A DNA stretch of 47,012 nt, from the NCBI GenBank assembly GCA_964655475.1, contig CAZZMO010000012.1, positions 1 to 47,012 of the forward strand. Direction: 5' to 3'. Positions within the stretch are counted from its first letter, which is position 1; each line of letters starts with the position of its first letter. Source of the stretch: VGMA01 sp964655475. GTDB taxonomy: Bacteria; Chlamydiota; Chlamydiia; Chlamydiales; VGMA01. The notes beneath the pieces were generated by a model, which did not search any database, was not told the DNA's origin, and worked only from the letters and a program-made list of their open reading frames with translations. Shown piece by piece: positions 41,090 to 47,012 of the stretch. The position numbers and the translations under genes are program-made.

Positions 41090-42627
41090 AGCTACTCAGA
41101 GAAAAGAATCCCTTTCTCGCATTTTCTCTCGGAGAAAAGCCCTCTGCAGCTTCTTTAAGAGAGGAGAAACTTCAGAAAATTGAGCCAGCAGAAGTTTCCT
41201 TTATTTACGATTGGCATGATCCCACCCCCTTCATCGAAAGGGAAGCAGAGCTCTGCTTTATTTTCAAAAATCCCAGTGATGTCGTCACTTTCTTACAAAA
41301 TAGTGCCACAGCTATCTTATTGAAAAACCCCAAAGTGCATGTAGTGTTGCCAGGTGAAAATGAGGAAGAATACAAAGTTTTGGGTTGGCGCTACCTCTTT
41401 ATGAAAAGGGTTCATATCCTCTCATCCAGAAGTGATGAGAAGGTTCGAGATCGTCTAGAACAGATGCTTCAATCGATCGAGCTCGTCGCTTCTGATTACC
41501 GCGAATATGGCGTCGATATCTTACGAAACGTCTATGAGAATCTCCTATCGCTCGATGAGGTGATCTTTGCCTCAGAGCTCAAGAAAGAGTTCCCCAAACG
41601 TCCAGCGATCGTATGTGGAGCGGGCCCGAGCCTGATCGCTCATTTAGAAGAGCTCAAAAGTCTAGAGACAAGAGTGATCATTTTAGGGTGTGGATCGGCG
41701 ATCCCGATCTTGATGAAAGCGGGTATCAGGCCTCATTTGGCGGCGTTTGTCGATCCGAACCCACCACTTGGCCCATTTCAAGAACTCGAAGATTTTACAA
41801 TGCCGCTTTTCTATCAAAATCGGATGTCGAAAGACATTTTAAAGCTCCACAAAGGAGCGAAAGTGTGGATGGGGAGTAGCGGCGGGTATTTAGTCGAAGA
41901 TTGGCTCGATGAAGAGCTCGGATTTCCTGAACTGTTTTTTGATGCGGGCTGGAATGTTGCGAATTTTGGAATGAGAGCCCTTACAGAACTTGGAGCTTCG
42001 TCGATCTACTTTTTAGGAGTCGATGGATGTTATGACAAAGAAGTCATGGAGCCTCATGAGTGGAAGGTGGAAGATGTCCATGGTAGTACTAAAGTGACGA
42101 GGAAGGACCTTTTCATGGGGACCCGTTGGATTGCTGATTTTGCAAAGAGTCATCCCGATGTTCCCATCATCAACATGGGAGGAAGTGGCCTCATCATCGA
42201 TGCCGTCAATGGGGGAACGCTCCAGATCATGAAAGAAAAGCTACCCATTTGGCATCCGAAGGAAGTTCTTGCCTATCTCTTCCAAAATCTTTCTCGCCAT
42301 AAGATCGATCGGAAAAAAGGGGTCGATTTACTTCTCACCCTCCATGAGAGCCTGTTTCGGATGGAAATGGCTGCCAAAGAATGTTTGGAAATTTTTCAAA
42401 GGCAGAACGGGGTAGCAGCGTTTGCCCTTTTTGATGTTGAAATAAAGGATGAAATCGCGCATAACCTCCTCTTAGAGCCCCTCTGGAATATATGGAAACA
42501 TCTCTTACTTCGACACCATCGAGATGAGGGAGATCTCCCTTATGCAAAAGGGTTACAAGAGGTATTGTTTTTTCACCGAGTGATTGAAAAACATCTCTCG
42601 TTAATCAATGAAATTTTAAGCACATGA
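41071..42627 (+). CDS. DUF115 protein (MptE-like/motility accessory factor family), copy 1
   Basis: 518-residue protein with the DUF115 core. That is AIVCGAGPSL at 179-188, a second strand ending in ILGCGSA (about 204-210), and AFVDPN at 225-230. It also has a STGG-like SSGGY and a LGVDGCYD segment further on. DUF115 occurs in Maf-type glycosyltransferases that modify flagellin with nonulosonic acids and in archaeal MptE. The likely start is TTG at 41071 with GAGGAAG eight bases upstream. It overlaps the preceding gene by 19 bp and the next by ATGA. A glycosyltransferase or nucleotide-sugar role is inferred. Confidence 0.85.
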   Translation: MFYENLELLREKNPFLAFSLGEKPSAASLREEKLQKIEPAEVSFIYDWHDPTPFIEREAELCFIFKNPSDVVTFLQNSATAILLKNPKVHVVLPGENEEEYKVLGWRYLFMKRVHILSSRSDEKVRDRLEQMLQSIELVASDYREYGVDILRNVYENLLSLDEVIFASELKKEFPKRPAIVCGAGPSLIAHLEELKSLETRVIILGCGSAIPILMKAGIRPHLAAFVDPNPPLGPFQELEDFTMPLFYQNRMSKDILKLHKGAKVWMGSSGGYLVEDWLDEELGFPELFFDAGWNVANFGMRALTELGASSIYFLGVDGCYDKEVMEPHEWKVEDVHGSTKVTRKDLFMGTRWIADFAKSHPDVPIINMGGSGLIIDAVNGGTLQIMKEKLPIWHPKEVLAYLFQNLSRHKIDRKKGVDLLLTLHESLFRMEMAAKECLEIFQRQNGVAAFALFDVEIKDEIAHNLLLEPLWNIWKHLLLRHHRDEGDLPYAKGLQEVLFFHRVIEKHLSLINEILST

Positions 42628-43460
42628 ACTATTTGCACCATTCTCTACTCAAAATCCAAGAATATGATCTCGATATCGATATCCAAGAGCCCTTTTTGCT
42701 CCCGAAACTCCCGGCCGATTTTACTTTGAGTAAAGAAGTCTCTCTTATCAAGAATGAGAAGGGGGAGATTGTCGAGGCGAGCATGATGAAAGAGGGGGAG
42801 CGGTATGGGGAGCTGAAGCGCTTTTTTCCGAACGGCACCGTCCGTTTTGCAGGATTTTATAGAGGGGATGAGATGCATGGCCCTCAGAGGTTTTATTATG
42901 AAAGTGGGCAGATCGCTTCTGAATCTTGGTACTATAAAGGGACTCTTCAAGGAAAGATGCGCCACTACTATCCAACAGGTGTTCTCTTTGGTGTAAAAAA
43001 GTTTAAGGATGGACAAAAAGAGGGGGCTCATCTTTACTTTTATCCGAATAAATCTCTCCGATTGATCGAACATTACAAAAAAGGGCAGCTCCACGGCGTC
43101 TCTCGCTACTTCTCCAAAGAGGGGTGGGTACTTCGAGAAACCCACTATAGCGAGGGAAAGAGAGAAGGGGGGCATTTGGTTTACGACCAAGAGGCGCGTC
43201 TGATTGAAGAGGCTTCATTTAAAGCAGATCTTCCAGCCTCGACCCACCGTTTTTTTGCCTCGAATGGTCAGCTCCTAGAAGAGACCCATTACCACGATTC
43301 TGACCGTTTTGATAAAAGGATCTTTCGGGAAGATGGCTCTTTAGAGTATGAAGGGGTCTATGGAGACCAGATGGTCTATACCGAAAAGCGGATGGACCCT
43401 GATGGGAGAGTTACACTGAGGAAAGGGCAATGGGTGAATCGACAGCTAGTTTGGGAGTAG
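42624..43460 (+). CDS. MORN-repeat protein
   Basis: 278-residue protein made mainly of about eight MORN/YwqK-type repeats. Each is roughly 22-24 residues with a G-x-x-x-x-Y/F-x-x-G-x-L/I pattern: GELKRFFPNGTVRF, GPQRFYYESGQIAS, GKMRHYYPTGVLFG, GAHLYFYPNKSLRL, GVSRYFSKEGWVLR and later weaker ones. No signal peptide. MORN repeats often mediate membrane or protein association. The start overlaps the upstream DUF115 stop (ATGA), and the stop lies 31 bp inside the second DUF115 gene, so the three are co-translated. Confidence 0.9.
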   Translation: MNYLHHSLLKIQEYDLDIDIQEPFLLPKLPADFTLSKEVSLIKNEKGEIVEASMMKEGERYGELKRFFPNGTVRFAGFYRGDEMHGPQRFYYESGQIASESWYYKGTLQGKMRHYYPTGVLFGVKKFKDGQKEGAHLYFYPNKSLRLIEHYKKGQLHGVSRYFSKEGWVLRETHYSEGKREGGHLVYDQEARLIEEASFKADLPASTHRFFASNGQLLEETHYHDSDRFDKRIFREDGSLEYEGVYGDQMVYTEKRMDPDGRVTLRKGQWVNRQLVWE

Positions 43461-45088
43461 AGCCATTTTTAGAGCGCTACCCATATTTCCCATTTCTTTT
43501 AAGTGTCACACCCTATGAGCCTCTGCAAGAAGATTCGAGCGATGCCGATCAGGTAGAGCTCTACGAAGAGATCCAAAAAACCAAAGCAGAAGTTCTCTAC
43601 ATCTTTGGACTCGGTTTTTACTACTCCATCTTGCTCCCTTGGTTGAATGGAGAAAAGGGGAGACAAGTTGTATTCATCGAACATGATCTCGCTGTGATTG
43701 CCAAAGGGTTAGAAACCGCTCAGCTCGACGATCTTTTTCGAGATGAAAGAGTACATCTCTGCTTTTCTTTAGAAAAAAAGGGGCTCGCTAAAGAGATCGC
43801 AGAGCGCTTCCCTTCAGAATCTGTCGCCGTCCTAGGACTTTCCTCTTATAAAAAACGGTACAAGACCTACTTCAACGATCTCAAAAGTAGCCTCATCCGA
43901 GGATCAATCCTCACCTTTGCACATCGGCAAGAGAGTCTTCATTACCACCGCCTTTTTCGGAACATGCTCTCCAATTTCTTACTCCTCGAAGAGGCCTTTA
44001 CCCCCCATAAAATGAAAGGGTGTTTTGAGAAGATCCCCGCCATCATTGTGGGAGCGGGGCCATCCCTAGCAGAGGCGATCCCCACTTTGAAAAACCTCAA
44101 AGATCGAGCGCTCCTCTTTGCAGGGGGCTCTTCCATCATCGCTTTAGAAAATCGGGGGATTGAACCCCATCTCGCCTTTGCGATCGACCCCAATAGAGAA
44201 GAATATACCCGCCTCAAACAACACCGCTTTATGTCTCTTCCTCTCATTTTTGGATCCCGCTTGATGCCCAGAGTCTTTTCAGCATTCGCAGGGCCAAGGG
44301 GTTACGTTAGAACCTCGACAGGCGGCCCATTTGAAGCATGGATGGAAGGAGAGCTCGGTCTAGAGGGGAAATCCCTTCTCGATGCAAGGGATTCTGAAGC
44401 TCTTTCCGTCACGATTATCTCCGTGAAGACAGCACTTTTACTTGGCTGCGATCCCATCATCTTTGTTGGGATGGACCTCGCCTTTAGAAAGCAAGAGCGC
44501 TACTGTAAAGGAATACTCCCATCGATGACCCTTGAACTGGAGAAACACCGCCTCATCCAAAGAACAGCAGAGATGCCGATCGTGAAGAAGGGGAGAAAAG
44601 GGCTCTACGTCGAAACAGCCTATAAGTGGGTCATGGAATCGAGATGCCTATCGGGAATCGCTAAGGCTCATCCCGATACTACCTTCATTGATGCGACAGA
44701 ACAAGGCTTATCCATCCCTGGCGTCGATTATACCCCGCTCGATAAAGTGTCATTTAAAAACACTTATCCTCTTGAGAGTATGGTGCATGCAGAAATCGGA
44801 AGAGCTGGCCTCTCTCTCACAAGAGAGGGAATCAGAAAACCCCTCCTTAAACTGAAGAAAAGTTTGGAAACCTCTGCTGCCCTCATCGATGAAATGATTA
44901 AAGATCCTACTCACCCTAAGAATATTGCATTAGAAATAGACCTGAAAGATGAACTTGCTTATGGTCTGTTATTAGGACACCTCGAAGAACACCTGTTCGC
45001 CCTCTCTCCCAACGAGAGCCTGGTGAGAAAAGAGTGCCGTGAGGTCATCAACGCTTACCTAAGGACAATGGCAGAGTTCCACATATGA
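43430..45088 (+). CDS. DUF115 protein, copy 2
   Basis: 552-residue paralogue of the protein two genes upstream. The core has AIIVGAGPSL (204-213), a strand plus AGGSSII (231-237), and AFAIDPN (249-255). A STGGPFEAW segment and LGCDPIIFVGMDLAF follow, with a helical C-terminus. The N-terminal ~190 residues resemble the Rossmann-like N-terminal domain of Maf proteins (YIFGLGFYYS, VFIEHDLAV). That makes it closer to a full Maf than copy 1. A GAGGAAAGG ribosome site precedes the ATG. It ends in an ATGA overlap with gloB. Confidence 0.87.
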   Translation: MGESTASLGVEPFLERYPYFPFLLSVTPYEPLQEDSSDADQVELYEEIQKTKAEVLYIFGLGFYYSILLPWLNGEKGRQVVFIEHDLAVIAKGLETAQLDDLFRDERVHLCFSLEKKGLAKEIAERFPSESVAVLGLSSYKKRYKTYFNDLKSSLIRGSILTFAHRQESLHYHRLFRNMLSNFLLLEEAFTPHKMKGCFEKIPAIIVGAGPSLAEAIPTLKNLKDRALLFAGGSSIIALENRGIEPHLAFAIDPNREEYTRLKQHRFMSLPLIFGSRLMPRVFSAFAGPRGYVRTSTGGPFEAWMEGELGLEGKSLLDARDSEALSVTIISVKTALLLGCDPIIFVGMDLAFRKQERYCKGILPSMTLELEKHRLIQRTAEMPIVKKGRKGLYVETAYKWVMESRCLSGIAKAHPDTTFIDATEQGLSIPGVDYTPLDKVSFKNTYPLESMVHAEIGRAGLSLTREGIRKPLLKLKKSLETSAALIDEMIKDPTHPKNIALEIDLKDELAYGLLLGHLEEHLFALSPNESLVRKECREVINAYLRTMAEFHI

Positions 45089-45858
45089 AAGAGTTCAGTG
45101 AGCATGGGATGACGATCTATCAATTTCTGATCTATGAGAGCAATTTTAGCTACTTGATCCGAATGGAAAATGGACTCGATGCCATCGCGATCGACCCAGG
45201 TGATGCAAAAATCACCCACAAGTGGATCGAAGATAAGGGAGTGAACCTCAAGGCCATTTTGATCACCCACACCCATGGACACCATATCGAAGGGGTCCAC
45301 GATCTCAAAGAAGAGACAGACTGCCTTGTCATCGGCTCCCCATCTTCTTCCTTTGAAGAGCAAGATCAAGATGTCTCTGATGGAGAAGAGAGCTCGTTCG
45401 GCCCTTTCCAATTTGAAGCGTTGGCAACTCCCGGCCATACACACGACTCCCAGGCTTACTATTTCCCCGATTTCCCTGCTCTTTTTTCAGGTGATACCCT
45501 ATTTCTCGGAGGATGCGGACGCATTTTTGAAGGGACCGCTGATGAAATGCTCCTCTCACTCAAGAAGATGGCACGCCTTCCTCAACACACAAGGATTTTT
45601 TGTGGTCACGATTATTACGAAGAGAACCTCCGCTTTGCTCTCACCTTAGAGCCAGAAAATGAAGAGCTTAAAAAGAGATTAGAAGCACACCAAAACCATC
45701 CCATTACCTCCACTACCATTGGTGAAGATCTCCTCATTAACCCTTTCCTTCGCCTCGGCGATGAAGGGCTACAAAAAGCCCTCGGCTTTACTCACCTTCC
45801 CACCGAACTCGAAGTCTTAAACGAGCTCCGCTCCCGTCGCAATCTTTATCATTCATGA
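45085..45858 (+). CDS. gloB: Metallo-beta-lactamase fold hydrolase, glyoxalase II-like
   Basis: Predicted thioester hydrolase of the hydroxyacylglutathione hydrolase group. The 257-residue product has THTHGHH at 61-67, GHTHD (His118), SGDTLF (Asp137), GGCGR and GHDYYEEN (His175), plus a C-terminal domain with the helix preceding HP. The motif normally reads T-H-x-H-x-D-H; here the Asp is His66, which changes a ligand of the second metal site. The gene starts in an ATGA overlap with the DUF115 gene and its last 10 bp overlap the convergent hydrolase gene. Substrate specificity may differ from classical glyoxalase II. Confidence 0.85.
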   Translation: MKEFSEHGMTIYQFLIYESNFSYLIRMENGLDAIAIDPGDAKITHKWIEDKGVNLKAILITHTHGHHIEGVHDLKEETDCLVIGSPSSSFEEQDQDVSDGEESSFGPFQFEALATPGHTHDSQAYYFPDFPALFSGDTLFLGGCGRIFEGTADEMLLSLKKMARLPQHTRIFCGHDYYEENLRFALTLEPENEELKKRLEAHQNHPITSTTIGEDLLINPFLRLGDEGLQKALGFTHLPTELEVLNELRSRRNLYHS

Positions 45859-46841
45859 ATTGCGTGGGATAAATATCTCGCCGCAGTTTGATTCCCAATC
45901 ATGAGCTCAGATAGAGGCGTTCGGTGATTAGCCATATCAGCTGCAATTGGAGTAAGGCGATGAGCGGAGAGAGAAATATCAGGATTAGGGATGAGGTTTT
46001 GCAAGAGGTCATAAGCGTAAGGGATCGCATCATCTTTATGTTCAGGGAGATTCAGCACATGGACTTTTCCTTGTGGCAGCGCGGCAATCGTTTCTTTTGA
46101 AGGTAAATCTTCCCCAATGATCCAGAGAAAGATGTAGGCGATGAAACCAAGAAATCCACCGAGACGCTCTGAAAGAATGGCATAAAGGTCAGAGAAAGTA
46201 CGGTCACATACAATGATCCCTTCATGATCTGGCAGAGTTCTATGAAGATCAAGTGCGTAGGCGCCACCGAGGGAAAATCCCAAGAAGTGGATGTTCTCTC
46301 TAGAGATTCCAAGATTTTGAGTCAGGTGCCCATAAATGCTGAGTGACATAAGGAGAGTGTTGGCTCTAGAAATTCCCCATTCATGGTTTGCTCCCGTCCC
46401 AGCATAGTCAAATGTAATCATGTTGGTTGGATGATCCGCTGAGGCGACCCTTTTTGCAGATACGTCTGACTGGAGCTCCCCTAAACCGGGAAAATAGATG
46501 ACCGTCGGCGTATCCTTCCCACTTCGAGGATCTTCATAGAATGTCGCCTTGACACATCTTCCATCAGGAAGAGTAATGTCGAGAGGAGAGATCTTATAAT
46601 CGATGGCTACATTCTCTCTAAAAACAGATTCCACAGCAGAAACCCTCTTGTCCGTAGGGTCAAAATATGGTTTGGCAGCAAAGTGAAAGATCGTTTGCAC
46701 AATGAAACGAGGAATGAAGCGGATAATCTCTAACACCCAATAGAGAATCAACTCTCCCGCTCCCATCTTTTCGGGAACCACCTCATGCATGTAGTCTTCC
46801 CAATAAATAGCGCATTTTTGAAACGAACAATCTGTAACCAC
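45849..46841 (-). CDS. Alpha/beta hydrolase with membrane-associated segments
   Basis: 330-residue predicted hydrolase. Residues 25-60 form a hydrophobic/amphipathic N-terminal region (LILYWVLEIIRFIPRFIVQTIF). The fold then shows VIYFPGLGE (oxyanion region), FDYAGTG, and the nucleophile elbow GFSLGG (Ser near 183). A further hydrophobic stretch FLGFIAYIFLWIIG lies at about 225-238, and a late His near HKDDAIP is the probable catalytic base. No named family is recognised; a lipase, esterase or secreted effector role is possible. It overlaps gloB by 10 bp at the 3' ends. Confidence 0.8.
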   Translation of the reverse strand: MVTDCSFQKCAIYWEDYMHEVVPEKMGAGELILYWVLEIIRFIPRFIVQTIFHFAAKPYFDPTDKRVSAVESVFRENVAIDYKISPLDITLPDGRCVKATFYEDPRSGKDTPTVIYFPGLGELQSDVSAKRVASADHPTNMITFDYAGTGANHEWGISRANTLLMSLSIYGHLTQNLGISRENIHFLGFSLGGAYALDLHRTLPDHEGIIVCDRTFSDLYAILSERLGGFLGFIAYIFLWIIGEDLPSKETIAALPQGKVHVLNLPEHKDDAIPYAYDLLQNLIPNPDISLSAHRLTPIAADMANHRTPLSELMIGNQTAARYLSHAIHE

Positions 46842-47012
46842 GATAATAACCTCTTTGATTGGCTAATATAATACAACTATTGGCTCTTTTACCGGTATTA
46901 TTAATATATTATTCACCATCGAGAATAGTGGGATAGTCTCATGGAGAACAGAGATCGGTGTATTTTGGTGCATCGAATGAGACTGAGGGCCGCTTTGCCT
47001 GGCCCTTGGCCA
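46842..47012. other. AT-rich intergenic end of the window
   Basis: 171 bp upstream of the hydrolase gene without a convincing gene. Its first part is AT-rich (TATTATTAATATATTATT), suitable for promoter elements of the minus-strand gene. A short hairpin AGGGCC/GGCCCT (46986-47006) near the edge has no T tract within the window. Confidence 0.4.

Noticed and set aside
1..47012. CRISPR array or complete insertion sequence
   Set aside because: No regularly spaced direct repeats and no transposase or integrase coding sequence are visible. The only mobile-type signals are the palindromic elements and the flanking repeat pair.

Overview
This window comes from a chromosome of the Chlamydiales, most likely one of the amoeba- or invertebrate-associated families (Waddlia-, Simkania- or Parachlamydia-like) rather than Chlamydia itself. 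Three things point there. (1) The run clpX-clpP-tig-SNF2 helicase-mreB-pckA, the block lptB-lptA-lptC-kdsA, the rluD/small ORF/hemA neighbourhood and nfo-rpsD-trhO match gene orders I recall from C. trachomatis. (2) The window opens with a CopB/CopD-like type III secretion translocator pair. (3) It also carries genes I do not expect in Chlamydia sensu stricto: a WaaQ-type heptosyltransferase, asparaginyl-tRNA synthetase, a VanX-type dipeptidase and a secreted sialidase-like protein. The genus cannot be fixed from the sequence alone.

Layout. 1-4.5 kb: translocator pair, then an unknown 522-residue protein with its own strong promoter (candidate effector). 4.5-8 kb, minus strand: tRNA-Gly-tig-clpP-clpX proteostasis block. 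8-12.3 kb: a long palindromic MITE-like element, a SWIM/SNF2 helicase, and a very basic 85-residue protein. 12.4-16.2 kb: mreB-pckA-dtd, with ndk convergent. 16.2-19.3 kb: a heptosyltransferase, then a tandem pair of unknown paralogues. 19.3-23.3 kb, minus strand: dapB, kdsA, lptC, lptA, lptB (lysine/peptidoglycan precursor, Kdo synthesis and LPS export). 23.4-28.7 kb: an Inc-like bilobed membrane protein, tRNA-Arg(TCT), an 870-residue protein with DHH-phosphoesterase-like motifs, and a VanX-like dipeptidase. 28.7-35.3 kb: khpA, rluD, a small ORF, hemA, asnS, nfo, rpsD, trhO. 35.3-36.6 kb: a two-gene AT-rich accessory cassette between two copies of a ~35-bp repeat. 36.6-40 kb: pterin dehydratase, recO, tRNA-Arg(TCG), the sialidase-like gene, rlmN. 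40-45.9 kb: a tightly overlapping six-gene operon, hpf - HsdR_N nuclease-like - DUF115 - MORN - DUF115 - glyoxalase-II-like. 45.8-46.8 kb: an alpha/beta hydrolase on the minus strand.

The genome is compact. Many neighbours share ATGA stop/start overlaps (pckA/dtd, 870 aa/VanX-like, nfo/asnS, 35489/36214, DUF115/MORN, DUF115/gloB), which suggests translational coupling. Several convergent pairs overlap at their 3' ends. The most unusual items are the DUF115-MORN-DUF115 operon in a non-flagellated bacterium, the DHH-like protein whose motif I and DHH motif lie about 350 residues apart, the repeat-flanked cassette, the long hairpin elements beside tig, and the tandem paralogues at 17.4-19.3 kb.
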